64,000 nt of DNA from positions 930,001 to 994,000 of the forward strand of contig NZ_NEVS01000001.1 in NCBI RefSeq assembly GCF_002261215.1. Reading direction: 5' to 3'. Source of the stretch: Bordetella genomosp. 11. Its GTDB lineage: Bacteria; Pseudomonadota; Gammaproteobacteria; Burkholderiales; Burkholderiaceae_B. Below, piece after piece: positions 41,795-50,454 of the stretch; positions within the stretch are counted from its first letter, which is position 1; each line of letters opens with the position of its first letter. The translations under genes were made by a program, and so were the position numbers. The notes beneath the pieces are model-generated. The model had not been told where the DNA came from and did not search any database. It worked only from the letters and a program-made list of their open reading frames with translations.

Positions 41795-42571
41795 TCAGGT
41801 TGGCTTCAGGGTGATCCAGGTCGGCGCATGGTCGCTGGCTTTTTCCCAGCCGCGCACGTCGCGGTCCACGCCCGCATCCAGCAGGCGCGGCGCCAGGGCG
41901 CGATTCAGCAGCAGGTGATCGATGCGTATGCCGGCGTCGCGTGCATACGCGTTACGGAAGTAGTCCCAATAGGTAAAAATGCGCGCGTCCGGATGGCAGG
42001 TGCGCAGGGAATCCGTCCAGCCTTGCGCGATCATCTTATGAAAGGCCTCGCGCGATTCGGGGCGGAACAGCGCATCGTCGACCCAGCGCTCCGGCTTGTA
42101 GACGTCCGCATCGGTGGGGATGACGTTGTAGTCGCCGGCAAGCACCGTGGGCTGGCCGCTGTCGACCAGGCCGGCGGCATGGGCGATCAGGCGGTCCATC
42201 CACTTGAGCTTGTAGTCGAACTTGGGGCCCGGCGCGGGGTTGCCGTTGGGCAGGTACAGACATCCCACGACGATGCCTTGCACCGTGGCTTCGATATAGC
42301 GGCTTTGTTCGTCAGCGTCGTCGCCGGGCAGGATGCGGCGCGATTCCACGGGATCGCAGCCGCGTGTCAGGATCGCGACGCCGTTCCAGCTTTTCTGTCC
42401 GTGCCAGATGACGCCGTAGCCGGCATCGCGGATGGGGCCTTCCGGAAATTTTTCCTGCGGCGCCTTCAGTTCCTGCAGGCAGGCCACGTCGGGCTGGGTC
42501 TGTTCGAGCCAGCGCAGCAGGTTGGGCAGGCGGCTGTTGATGCCGTTGACGTTGAAGGTGGCGATTTTCAT
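41795..42571 (-). CDS. xthA: Exodeoxyribonuclease III XthA
   Basis: A 258-residue AP endonuclease / 3'-5' exonuclease of base-excision repair. All core motifs are present: TFNVNGINSRLPNLLRWLEQTQPDVACLQELKAP with the metal-binding Glu, GVAILTRG, VLAGDYNVIP with the active-site Asp/Asn pair, RIFTYWDYFRNAYARDAGIRIDHLLLN and the C-terminal ASDHAPTWITL with catalytic His. Length and order fit a complete enzyme. Housekeeping gene. Confidence 0.96.
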   Translation of the reverse strand: MKIATFNVNGINSRLPNLLRWLEQTQPDVACLQELKAPQEKFPEGPIRDAGYGVIWHGQKSWNGVAILTRGCDPVESRRILPGDDADEQSRYIEATVQGIVVGCLYLPNGNPAPGPKFDYKLKWMDRLIAHAAGLVDSGQPTVLAGDYNVIPTDADVYKPERWVDDALFRPESREAFHKMIAQGWTDSLRTCHPDARIFTYWDYFRNAYARDAGIRIDHLLLNRALAPRLLDAGVDRDVRGWEKASDHAPTWITLKPT

Positions 42572-42643
42572 GGGATACGGGCGGTAAGCATTCTTCGAAC
42601 ATCCATCATAGCGGCGGGTGCGACCGCCTGCTGGACCGTGGGG

Positions 42644-43609
42644 TCAGGCGGCGCCGGCGCGCAGCGAGTGCGTGGCCAGCACCTCCAGCACGCGGCGGCC
42701 TTGTCCGGTGGTAATCGTGACGCGAGTGACCGCGGTGGTGCGGCCCCGATGAGCGACATCCGCCTCGGCCTTCAGTTCGTCGCCTTCCCCCGGGCTGACA
42801 TAGGTGGCCGTGATACTGCTCAAGCCCCAGTCGGCCGGTAGCGCGGCCTGGGCCGTCGCCTGCGCGAAGCCCAGCAGCACGCCGCCCTGCACGTGGCCGA
42901 CGCGGTTCGCGATGTGCGGTCCGTTCGCCAGCGCGCCGGAGGCGCCGCCCTCGCGGGCATGCGCGCGGTAGCCCCACAGCCGTTGCGTGAAATCGTTGGC
43001 TGGCCTGCTGTCGTCCAGGGCCATGCGGACGTAATCGAACAGCGCGCGCTCGTCGGCATCCAGATCGGTGTCGGGGTCGAGCAGCGGCGTTTCGTCCAGC
43101 GCGGGATCGACCGGCGTCAGGAAGGGAATGGGAATGCCGGGCGGCAGGTCCAGCACCATGAAAGTGGCCGTGCCCAGGCCGATTTCCCGGCCCGCGCCGT
43201 GCAGGGTGACGCGGCTGACGGCCTGGCGGCCCGCGGCGCCGTGCAGAAAGCCATGAAAGCTGCTGCGTGCGGTGACGGGCGCATGGCAGGGCGCGCCCGT
43301 CAGCTGCAGCTGCATGTTGACGGTGGCCAGGCGGGTATCGGCGGGCAGCGCGGCGCGTATAGGCGCGGCCAGCGCCAGGTCGGCCAGTACCCCCAGCGCG
43401 GTGCCGTCGATGGCGCCATCCCGGGCATGGCATTCCGCCTTCATGCTGACCAGGCTGTCGTCGACGGTGACGCGGTCGAAGGACACCGCGAGGAAATTGC
43501 CGGCGAAATGGAAACCGTGTTCGCGGCGCCGCCGGATGGCACGCAGGACGCGTTGGAGGATGGGGTCGAGCGCCGAAGAGCGGGTGTCCGGAATAAGCGT
43601 ATGCGTCAT
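42644..43609 (-). CDS. Double-hotdog acyl-CoA thioesterase-like protein
   Basis: A 321-residue protein with two hotdog domains of the PaaI/4-hydroxybenzoyl-CoA thioesterase type. The first half has AIDGTALGVLADLALAAPIRAALP and LATVNMQLQLTGA; the second has GGVLLGFAQATAQAALP and SSITATYVSPGEGDELKAEADVAHRGRTTAVTRVTI. A linker of about 60 residues separates them. The start at 43609 (MTHTLIPDT) is chosen over a longer frame whose extra N-terminus looks random. The acyl substrate is unknown. Confidence 0.85.
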   Translation of the reverse strand: MTHTLIPDTRSSALDPILQRVLRAIRRRREHGFHFAGNFLAVSFDRVTVDDSLVSMKAECHARDGAIDGTALGVLADLALAAPIRAALPADTRLATVNMQLQLTGAPCHAPVTARSSFHGFLHGAAGRQAVSRVTLHGAGREIGLGTATFMVLDLPPGIPIPFLTPVDPALDETPLLDPDTDLDADERALFDYVRMALDDSRPANDFTQRLWGYRAHAREGGASGALANGPHIANRVGHVQGGVLLGFAQATAQAALPADWGLSSITATYVSPGEGDELKAEADVAHRGRTTAVTRVTITTGQGRRVLEVLATHSLRAGAA

Positions 43610-43756
43610 GGGAACGGGGAAGGAAGCGGGACCGCGCGACGGGCGGCCGGATGATCGCGATGATATCCCGGCTGGCGGCGGGCCGGTGCCCATCCGCCCC
43701 GCGCGGCGGGAGCCGCGAGCGATACGGGACCGCGTCCGTCCGGCAATGCCGGTGTG

Positions 43757-45061
43757 TCAGGCGAGCAGGCGCTCGCGGGCCGCCGCGCGCAGGTGGTCCA
43801 GCAGCGATTGCACGCCGGCCGGCGGTTGGGCGTCGGCCCGCACGGTCATCCCGATCGAGCGCGCCGTATCGGCCAGCTCGATGGGCAGCACGGCCAGCAT
43901 GCCGCCGCGTTCTTCGAAGTAGATCTGGTGGCGCGAGATCATCGCGACGCGGTCGCTTTCCATCAGCAACGCGCGCAGGGTCGCCAGGGCGTTCGCTTCC
44001 ACCGGGTTATCGGGCATGGGCAGGCCGGCGCGGGCCATGACGCGTTCGATGATGGCGCGCGCGGGGGTTTCGCGCGACGGCAATACCCATTCGCAGCGGC
44101 CCAGCTCGGCCAGCGTCAGGCCGCAGCGGCCGGCCAGCGGATGGTCCTTGCGGGCGATCACCGACAGCGCGCCATCGAACAGGGCCTCCTGGCGGGTATC
44201 GGCGGCGGGAGAAGGATCGCGGAGGGGACCGACGATGACATCGAGCCGGCCCTCGCGCAGCTTGTGCAGCAGCGTGTCGTAGGGGCCGTCGACCAGGACG
44301 ACGTGCAGCGCCGGGTGGTCGCGCAACAGCCGGTTGACCGCGCGCGGCACCAGCAGCGTGCCGCAGATGGGCAGCACGCCGATGGCCACCGTGCCGGTAA
44401 CCGTGCCCAGGTGTTCGGCAATGTCGCTGGCGCACGCCTGGATTTCCGCCAGCGCGAGTTTGCCGCGACGCAGCAGGATTTCACCCGCCGCGGTGGCGGC
44501 CATGCCGCGGCTGGTGCGCAGCAGCAAGGGCGCGCCCACCAGGCGCTCCAGGTCGCTCAGGGCCTGCGTGATGGCCGGTTGCGACAGCGACAGCGCGTTC
44601 GCCGCGGCGCTGTGGGTGCCGTGCTCGGACAGGGCGATCAGGGCCTGCAGGTGGCGGCTGGTCAGCGCGTGGACGATGCGGGCGGCGCAGCCAGGGCCGG
44701 GGGATGCGACCCCGGCTCCGGCTGCGTGTGCGGGCGTGGCGGCGGCCGGCTCGCGCGGCAGGCGGGCAAGTTCGTCTTCGGCGGCACGCACATACGCCAG
44801 CGCTCGCCCGGCGCGGCGCGCGGCCGTCAGGCCGATGGCCGTGGCGGTCATGCCGGTGGAGGTGCGTTCGAACAGGGGATGGCCGATCTCGCGTTCCAGC
44901 TTCTGGATGGCGCGCGTGACCGTGGGCTGCGTCAGGTGCAGCATGTCGGCGGCGCGGCGCACGCTGCCTTCCTGCACCACGCCGACGAACGCGCGCAGCC
45001 TGCGCAGGTTGGGTTCGAGGGGAGGCAGCTGCAAATCGTTACTCCGATAAGAAAAGAGCAT
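43757..45061 (-). CDS. LysR-type regulator with two HTH domains
   Basis: A 434-residue regulator with a duplicated DNA-binding module. The first HTH (residues about 18-78) reads FVGVVQEGSVRRAADMLHLTQPTVTRAIQKLEREIGHPLFER. The second (about 140-200) reads LIALSEHGTHSAAANALSLSQPAITQALSDLERLVGAPLLLR. They are separated by an Ala/Pro-rich linker. One LysR substrate-binding domain follows. The ATG at 45061 is used; a TTG at 45034 with GGAG in front is an equally good start and would keep both HTH. It faces the amidohydrolase/receptor operon, the likely target. Confidence 0.88.
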   Translation of the reverse strand: MLFSYRSNDLQLPPLEPNLRRLRAFVGVVQEGSVRRAADMLHLTQPTVTRAIQKLEREIGHPLFERTSTGMTATAIGLTAARRAGRALAYVRAAEDELARLPREPAAATPAHAAGAGVASPGPGCAARIVHALTSRHLQALIALSEHGTHSAAANALSLSQPAITQALSDLERLVGAPLLLRTSRGMAATAAGEILLRRGKLALAEIQACASDIAEHLGTVTGTVAIGVLPICGTLLVPRAVNRLLRDHPALHVVLVDGPYDTLLHKLREGRLDVIVGPLRDPSPAADTRQEALFDGALSVIARKDHPLAGRCGLTLAELGRCEWVLPSRETPARAIIERVMARAGLPMPDNPVEANALATLRALLMESDRVAMISRHQIYFEERGGMLAVLPIELADTARSIGMTVRADAQPPAGVQSLLDHLRAAARERLLA

Positions 45062-45163
45062 CGCCGCGCGCGCAGAAGGCATTACCCCGCCATGCCGGCG
45101 AGCCAGGATACTACGGGGCCAGGGCCATCGACGACAAGACCCGGCAAGATCCAGGAGACGTAC

Positions 45164-46042
45164 ATGCCATACCTGACCCCGCCACCCAATCCCGACATCA
45201 GGAAGCCCGCCATGGAGGTACCTCCCGGCGGCTGGGATTGCCAGATACACCTGTTCGGTCCCGCCGACAAATGGCCCTTCGATCCCGAAAGCCCCTATGT
45301 GTCCGGCGAGGCGCTGCCGGAAACGGCCATTCGCATGCTCGACACCCTGGGCCTGCGCAAGGCCGTGGTCGTCAGCGGCGGAGGCTACGGCCGCGATTAC
45401 AGCTATATGCTGGACGCATTGAAGCGCTTCCCGGATCGTTTCGCCGGGGTGATCCTGCCGCCGGACGAACTCTCGGATGAAGAACTGCTGCGGCTGGACC
45501 GGGCCGGCGTGCGCGGCGTGCGCTTCGTCAGCGCCAGGCGGGCATCGAATCTGCCGCAGATCCTGCCGGACATGGCGGCGCAGGTCGAGAACCTGGGCTG
45601 GCCCGTTCACTTTTATCCGCACGGCGAGGACATCGTGTCCTATGCCGACCGGTTGCTGGCCCTGCCGAATCGCAAAATCGTGCTGGACCATTTCGCCAGC
45701 GTGCCCGCCGACAAGGGCGTGGACCAGCCGGCATTCAAGACGGTGCTGAAGATGCTGGATACCGGCCGGGTATGGATCAAGTTGTCCGGCCCCATGCGTT
45801 GCGTCAAGGGGGACATGCCCTACGCGGCCGTTACGCCGATCGCGCGCGCGCTGATCCGCCACGCACCCGAACGCATGGTGTGGGGATCGGACTGGCCGCA
45901 CGTCAATATGGTGGGGCGCGAGATGCCGAACGACGGCGACCTGTTCGATTTGCTGGCCGAATGGGCGCCCGATGCGGCGGACCGCAAGCGCATCCTGGTG
46001 ACCAACGCGGACGCGTTGTACGGGGCGCCGGCGCACAGCTGA
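45164..46042 (+). CDS. Amidohydrolase-2 family hydrolase
   Basis: A 292-residue protein of the PDC-hydrolase-like family. The N-terminal metal motif is modified: WDCQIHLFG has Gln in place of the first His of the HxH pair. Other landmarks remain: GVRGVRFVSAR, HFYPHGED, KIVLDHFASVPADKG and the catalytic Asp in WGSDWPHVN. The loss suggests a metal-independent or altered site, as known for some lactone hydrolases of this family. A strong ribosome binding site CCAGGAGACG precedes the ATG. It is the first gene of an operon with receptor 4 and a binding-protein-like gene. Confidence 0.9.
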   Translation: MPYLTPPPNPDIRKPAMEVPPGGWDCQIHLFGPADKWPFDPESPYVSGEALPETAIRMLDTLGLRKAVVVSGGGYGRDYSYMLDALKRFPDRFAGVILPPDELSDEELLRLDRAGVRGVRFVSARRASNLPQILPDMAAQVENLGWPVHFYPHGEDIVSYADRLLALPNRKIVLDHFASVPADKGVDQPAFKTVLKMLDTGRVWIKLSGPMRCVKGDMPYAAVTPIARALIRHAPERMVWGSDWPHVNMVGREMPNDGDLFDLLAEWAPDAADRKRILVTNADALYGAPAHS

Positions 46043-46181
46043 GGCGGGCATTTCCGGCGCGGCCGCCGCTTGCGCCGGCCGGCGCATCCGCCAGGATGGC
46101 GCCGAAATCGCGGGGCCGGGACGGACCCGCCGGGGAAACATATAACGATAAGGGCGCGGATCGCGCCACGAAGGAGACATC

Positions 46182-47144
46182 ATGAAAAAGCTATGGATCG
46201 CGCCGGTCTTGCTGCTGGCCGCCAGCACGCTATGCGCCGCCGCCCACGCGGGCACCTTTCCCGATCATCCCATCCGCCTGGTGGTGCCGTTTTCTCCGGG
46301 CGGCAGCACGGACCTGGTGGGCAGGCTCGTGGCGACCAAGGTATCGCAGATACTGGGCCAGCCGGTCATCGTGGAAAACCGTGCCGGCGCGGGCGGTGTG
46401 ATCGGTTCCGACAACGTCGTGAAATCGCCGGCGGACGGCTATTCGCTATTGATGGCGACCACCTCGCACACGGCCAACCCGTCGATCTACAAAAAGCTGC
46501 CCTACGACACGCAGAAGGACTTCGTCCCCATCGCGCTGATCGGCGATATGCCGGGCCTGCTGGTGGCCAATCCCGCGCTGCCGCCGAACAACTTCAAGGA
46601 GTTCATCCAGTACGCCAGGACACACAAGCTGTCCTATGGCACGGCGGGCTCCGGGACCTTCCCGCATCTCTCCATGGAACTGCTGAAATCGGCCGCCGGG
46701 CTGGACATGACGCATATCCCCTACAAGGGCGCCGCGCCCGCGCTGACCGACCTGGTGGGCGGCGTGTATGACGTCAAGATGGATGCCTATATTACGGCCG
46801 CGAATTTCGTCAAGGCGGGCAAACTGAAGCTATACGCGGTCAGCAGCCTGGAGCGCATGCCGCAGCTGCCCGACGTACCGACGATTGCCGAGTCCGGCTA
46901 CCCCGGCTTCGAATCGACGTACTGGATCGGTATCGTCGCGCCGGCCGGCGTGCCGGCCGATGTGCGCAAGAAGCTCGAACAGGCCTTCATGGAGGCCGTG
47001 CACGACAAGACGGTGGCGGCCAAGCTGCAAGAGAGCGGCACGCGTCCGATCGGCGGGTCCGCCGCCGACCTGACGGCCTTGATGGACCGGGAGTTCAAGC
47101 AATGGCCCGCCATCATCCAGAAGGCCGGCATTGCGGAGAAATAA
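46182..47144 (+). CDS. TTT-family (TctC/Bug) solute receptor 4
   Basis: A 320-residue receptor with a Sec signal peptide (MKKLWIAPVLLLAASTLCAAAHA). Signature: FPDHPIRLVVPFSPGGSTDLVG, ENRAGAGGVIGSD, SPADGYSLLM, YKKLPYDTQKDFVPIALIG, HIPYKGAAPALTDLVGG. AAGGAGACATC precedes the ATG. It lies 140 bp after the amidohydrolase and 3 bp before a binding-protein-like gene, so it probably carries the amidohydrolase substrate. Confidence 0.94.
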   Translation: MKKLWIAPVLLLAASTLCAAAHAGTFPDHPIRLVVPFSPGGSTDLVGRLVATKVSQILGQPVIVENRAGAGGVIGSDNVVKSPADGYSLLMATTSHTANPSIYKKLPYDTQKDFVPIALIGDMPGLLVANPALPPNNFKEFIQYARTHKLSYGTAGSGTFPHLSMELLKSAAGLDMTHIPYKGAAPALTDLVGGVYDVKMDAYITAANFVKAGKLKLYAVSSLERMPQLPDVPTIAESGYPGFESTYWIGIVAPAGVPADVRKKLEQAFMEAVHDKTVAAKLQESGTRPIGGSAADLTALMDREFKQWPAIIQKAGIAEK

Positions 47145-47147
47145 GCG

Positions 47148-47918
47148 ATGACGACGGCGGCAACGACAGGCACGGCAGCGGCCGCGGACGGCGCGCGGGC
47201 GCTGGCCGCGCGGGGGCGGCTGCGCGCGGCCATCAATAGCGCCAATCCCGTGCTTTTCAAGGCCGATGCGGCGACGGGCGAACCAGGCGGCGTCGCCGTC
47301 GACCTGGCGACGGAGCTGGCGCGCCGGCTGGGCGTGGGCATCGACTTGCTGGTCCTGCCGTCGGCCAAGGTATGCGTGGCAGCGGTGGGGGAGGGGGAGG
47401 CGGACTTCGGCTTCTTCGCCATCGATCCGGCGCGCGGCGATACGCTGCATTTCACGCCGCCCTATGTGCTGATGGAAGGGGTGTACGTCGTGCGCGCCGA
47501 CTCTGCCATCGTCAGCAATGCGCAAGTGGATCAGCCGGGGCGCCGCGTGGCGGTGGGCGCCGGCAGCGCGTATGCCCTGCATCTCGCGCGTGAGCTCCGG
47601 CATGCGCGGGTGGTGGATGCTCCCGGGTCCGGCAAGGCCGTGGACGTGTTTCTGCGCGACGGCCTGGACGCCGCCGCGGGCGTGCGCCAGCAGATGCGCG
47701 CGGATGCGGAACGCCACGGCGGCCTGCGCATGCTGGACGGGCGCTTCATGGCCATTTACCAAGCCATGGCCACGGCGAGGAATCGCGGCGCCGCGGTGGC
47801 CGCCTGCCTGGATGCCTACGTCGAGGACGTCAAGCGCGCGGGTTTCGTGGCGGATGCCCTGGAGCGCCATGGCGTGCAGGGCGCCGCGGTCGCGCCGGCC
47901 GGCTATCCGCGCGATTGA
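47148..47918 (+). CDS. Solute-binding-protein-3-like protein without signal peptide
   Basis: A 256-residue protein resembling amino-acid ABC binding proteins (family 3): GRLRAAINSANPVLFKADAATGEPGGVAVDLATELARRLGV, then GEADFGFFAIDPARGDTLHFTPPYVLMEGVYVVRADS and AVGAGSAYALHLAREL. It lacks any N-terminal hydrophobic signal, starting MTTAATTGTAAAADGARAL, so it should stay in the cytoplasm. It begins 3 bp after receptor 4. It might be an enzyme of the cyclohexadienyl-dehydratase type or a cytoplasmic sensor. Its 3' end overlaps the convergent LysR gene by 16 bp. Confidence 0.85.
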   Translation: MTTAATTGTAAAADGARALAARGRLRAAINSANPVLFKADAATGEPGGVAVDLATELARRLGVGIDLLVLPSAKVCVAAVGEGEADFGFFAIDPARGDTLHFTPPYVLMEGVYVVRADSAIVSNAQVDQPGRRVAVGAGSAYALHLARELRHARVVDAPGSGKAVDVFLRDGLDAAAGVRQQMRADAERHGGLRMLDGRFMAIYQAMATARNRGAAVAACLDAYVEDVKRAGFVADALERHGVQGAAVAPAGYPRD

Positions 47919-48862
47919 AGCTCGATCTCGCGGTCCATGTGCTCGCGGATGAGTTCGGCCAGGCGGTCGGCCAGCGGCTGCGTCTCGCCCGGCCGCCGAA
48001 GCAATAGCAGCGGTAACGTGGGCAGCGAGGGCAGGCCCGAGGCCTTCGCGTCCAACGGCCGTACCGATGCGGGCAATCCATAGGCGGTGCGCACATTGAC
48101 GCCCAGGCCGGCCGCCGTCGCGGCCCAAAGGCCGTTCAGGCTGGGGCTGGTGAACACCAGGCGCCAGGGGATGCGCGCGCGGTCCAGCGCCGCGGTGGCG
48201 GCCTGCGTGAACATGCAGGGCCGGTCGAAGGCGATCAGCGGCAGCGGCTCGCCCGCTTCCGGCCGCCAGGGCATTACCGACGAACCGATCCAGCACATGC
48301 GCGGCCGCGCAAGGCGCTGGCGCATGGCTTCGATACGCCGACTTTCCGGTGCGCCGTCACGCGTTTCGTCGATGTGCATTCGTGTGGGTGCGCCGCAGGC
48401 TTCGGTGGCGCTATTCCACAGCAAGGCGAGATCCAGCTGCCCGGCATCGAAGCGTTCCTGCAGTTCCGTATTGCGCGCCACGCGGGCTTCGATGCGCACT
48501 TTCGGATGCGCGCGGGCGAAGCGCCCCAGCAGGGCGGGCAGCAATGTTTCGCCGAAGTCCTCCTGCAGGCCCAGGCGTATCCAGCCTTCCATGTCCAGGC
48601 CGCGCGTGGCCACCGCCGCTTCGTCGTTCAGGCCCACGAGCCGTCGCGCATAGTCCAGCATGACCTCGCCGGCATCGGTCAGCGCCAGCCCGCGGCCGGA
48701 TTTACGGAAAAGCGGCGCGCCGGCCTGTTCTTCCAGCTTGCGGATCTGCGCGCTGATGGCGGACGTCGAGCGTCCGACGCGATCGGCGGCCTTGGCGAAG
48801 CTGCCCAGGTCCATGCCGATGACCAGGGTGCGCAGCGCGGCGATGTCGAGGTTCACTTGCAT
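47903..48862 (-). CDS. LysR family regulator
   Basis: A 319-residue LysR regulator: ALRTLVIGMDLGSFAKAADRVGRSTSAISAQIRKLEEQAGAPLFRKSGRGLALTDAGEVML, followed by the binding domain (GWIRLGLQEDFGETLLPALLGRF). The N-terminus resembles the LrhA/HexA group. A stretch in the middle (ACGAPTRMHIDETRDGAPESRRIEAMRQRLARP) looks like an insertion. It is divergent from an MFS transporter gene, with a TAATA/TATTA palindrome between them, so it most likely controls that transporter. Confidence 0.92.
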   Translation of the reverse strand: MQVNLDIAALRTLVIGMDLGSFAKAADRVGRSTSAISAQIRKLEEQAGAPLFRKSGRGLALTDAGEVMLDYARRLVGLNDEAAVATRGLDMEGWIRLGLQEDFGETLLPALLGRFARAHPKVRIEARVARNTELQERFDAGQLDLALLWNSATEACGAPTRMHIDETRDGAPESRRIEAMRQRLARPRMCWIGSSVMPWRPEAGEPLPLIAFDRPCMFTQAATAALDRARIPWRLVFTSPSLNGLWAATAAGLGVNVRTAYGLPASVRPLDAKASGLPSLPTLPLLLLRRPGETQPLADRLAELIREHMDREIELQSRG

Positions 48863-48886
48863 CCTGAACGTCCGGTTTTATCGAAG

Positions 48887-48902
48887 TAATAGGGAAATAT
48901 TA
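48887..48902. promoter_or_regulatory. Palindrome between LysR and MFS genes
   Basis: TAATA-GGGAAA-TATTA, 16 bp, in an unusually A/T-rich patch of the divergent intergenic region. It includes T-N11-A symmetry as expected for LysR boxes and may also provide -10 elements for either side. Confidence 0.5.
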
Positions 48903-48967
48903 TGTGATATTCAGAACTATTGAAACCGTCCACACTGTCGCCATCGAATCTGTTCCAGGGTGACACC

Positions 48968-50305
48968 ATGGCTACTGTGGCGGCAGGCGGGCGCGGTCCC
49001 GCCTTGGCGGAGGGGCAGGCGGCCGGGGCGGCCGTGGCGCCTCGCCCGGCAATCCAGGGGCGACTGTACGGGCCGGAACATCGCTGGAAGGTATTGGCTG
49101 CCGGCGTTGTCGCCAACGTCAGTTTCTCGGCGGCGGCGGCCGGTATCCCGACGACAGCCGTGTGGATGCGATCCGGCTATGGACTGGACGATGCCGCGCT
49201 GGGCGTGGCGCTGGGCGCCATCGGCCTGGGGGTGGCCATGACGGAATTGCCCTGGGGCGTGGCGACGGACCGCTGGGGCGACCGCCCCGTGCTGCTGGCG
49301 GGCCTGACCGCGACCACGCTGGCGCTGGTCGCGATGGCGGCGTTCATGGTGCCGTCCTCCGGCTTCGTCCCGTCGCTCCATTGGCTGCTGGCGCTGATGT
49401 GCGTGGTGGGCCTGGCGGGGGGCAGCGTGAACGGCTCCAGCGGACGCGCGATCATGCGCTGGTTCAAGGAAGGCGAACGCGGCCTCGCCATGAGCATCCG
49501 GCAGACCGCCGTGCCGCTGGGCGGCGGCCTGGGCGCCCTGGTGTTGCCGTGGCTGGCCTCGAGCGCCGGGTTTGGCGCGGTCTATGGCCTGTTGGCGGCG
49601 ATGTGCGCGGGGTCGGCGCTGCTGGCGTGGCGCTGGCTGCGCGATCCCCCGGAGCCGGAAGACAAGCGTCCGGCCGTTGGCGTTGCCCGTGCCGCGCAAT
49701 CCGACGCCGGTCCGGCCACGCGTATGCCGCCCAAGGCAAGCCCGCTGCGCGACCCGACGATCCGGCGTCTCGTCCTGGCCATCGGTGTGCTGTGCGCGCC
49801 GCAGTTCGCGGTGCTCAGTTTCGCGACGGTCTATCTGCACGACTTCGGCGGCGTGGGGATCGCCGGGACGACCTTCGCCATGGTCGTTGTACAGCTGGGC
49901 GCCATGATCCTGAGGGTCTGGAGCGGCCGCCATACGGACCTGCGGGGCAACCGGCGCGCCTATGTGCGGACGGTCGTGCTGATCGCCGCGGCGGCCTTCG
50001 CGGCGCTGGCCCTGGCGACCGCCGCCGACGCTCCGGCCCTGCTGCTGGTGGCGGCCGTCATCGCGGCGGGTGTGACCGTGTCCGCGTGGCATGGCGTGGC
50101 CTACACCGAACTCGCGACGCTGGCGGGTCCCGCGCGCGCCGGGACGGCCCTGGGGATGTGCAATACGCTGGTCTACCTGAGCCTGTTCCTGGCGCCCGCC
50201 GCCATCCCGCACGTCCTGGCGGCAACATCATGGAGCGCGGTGTGGCTGCTGGCGGGACTGCTTGCGGCCGCGACCTGGCCCGTGTTCCCGGCGCCCAGGC
50301 GGTAG
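48968..50305 (+). CDS. MFS transporter
   Basis: A 445-residue major-facilitator protein with about twelve hydrophobic segments. The loop 2-3 motif appears as ELPWGVATDRWGDRPVLL, a further cytoplasmic segment is SSGRAIMRWFKEGERGLAMSIRQTAVPLGGGLGALVLPWL, and the central loop EPEDKRPAVGVARAAQSDAG separates the halves. The second half has the related motif WSGRHTDLRGNRRAYVRT. The start at 48968 (MATVAAGG) is chosen; a TTG at 48920 would add 16 residues. The substrate is unknown; the divergent LysR regulator suggests induced expression. Confidence 0.92.
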   Translation: MATVAAGGRGPALAEGQAAGAAVAPRPAIQGRLYGPEHRWKVLAAGVVANVSFSAAAAGIPTTAVWMRSGYGLDDAALGVALGAIGLGVAMTELPWGVATDRWGDRPVLLAGLTATTLALVAMAAFMVPSSGFVPSLHWLLALMCVVGLAGGSVNGSSGRAIMRWFKEGERGLAMSIRQTAVPLGGGLGALVLPWLASSAGFGAVYGLLAAMCAGSALLAWRWLRDPPEPEDKRPAVGVARAAQSDAGPATRMPPKASPLRDPTIRRLVLAIGVLCAPQFAVLSFATVYLHDFGGVGIAGTTFAMVVVQLGAMILRVWSGRHTDLRGNRRAYVRTVVLIAAAAFAALALATAADAPALLLVAAVIAAGVTVSAWHGVAYTELATLAGPARAGTALGMCNTLVYLSLFLAPAAIPHVLAATSWSAVWLLAGLLAAATWPVFPAPRR

Positions 50306-50403
50306 GAACGGAACCGCCGCTGCGCGTGAACCGGGAAAGTCGCAGGGCAAGTCCCCTTACCTGGGAACAGGTACGCGTACAGGGCGATTCCTCTGGTATA
50401 TTG

Positions 50404-50418
50404 GTTGCGAAACGCAAC
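50404..50418. promoter_or_regulatory. Inverted repeat before MarR-GNAT gene
   Basis: GTTGCG-AAA-CGCAAC, a perfect 6-bp inverted repeat with a 3-bp spacer, 36 bp upstream of the start. The TTGC....GCAA form is usual for MarR operators, so autoregulation is likely. Confidence 0.58.
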
Positions 50419-50454
50419 TTTTTGCGGCCATCGATGCCGCGCCGGGGGGACATC

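Noticed and set aside
46072..46085. GCGCCGGCCGGCGC palindrome as an operator for the receptor gene
   Set aside because: GC-only palindromes of this size are frequent by chance in this composition, and it has no loop or partner site.
45062..46255. N-terminal extension of the two-HTH LysR frame across the amidohydrolase
   Set aside because: It is the antisense of a clear amidohydrolase gene and has no domain character; the regulator starts at 45061 or 45034.
49162..50454. N-terminal extension of the MarR-GNAT frame through the MFS gene
   Set aside because: The extension is Arg/Gly-rich out-of-frame MFS sequence; the MarR domain begins at the ATG at 50455 with a ribosome binding site.
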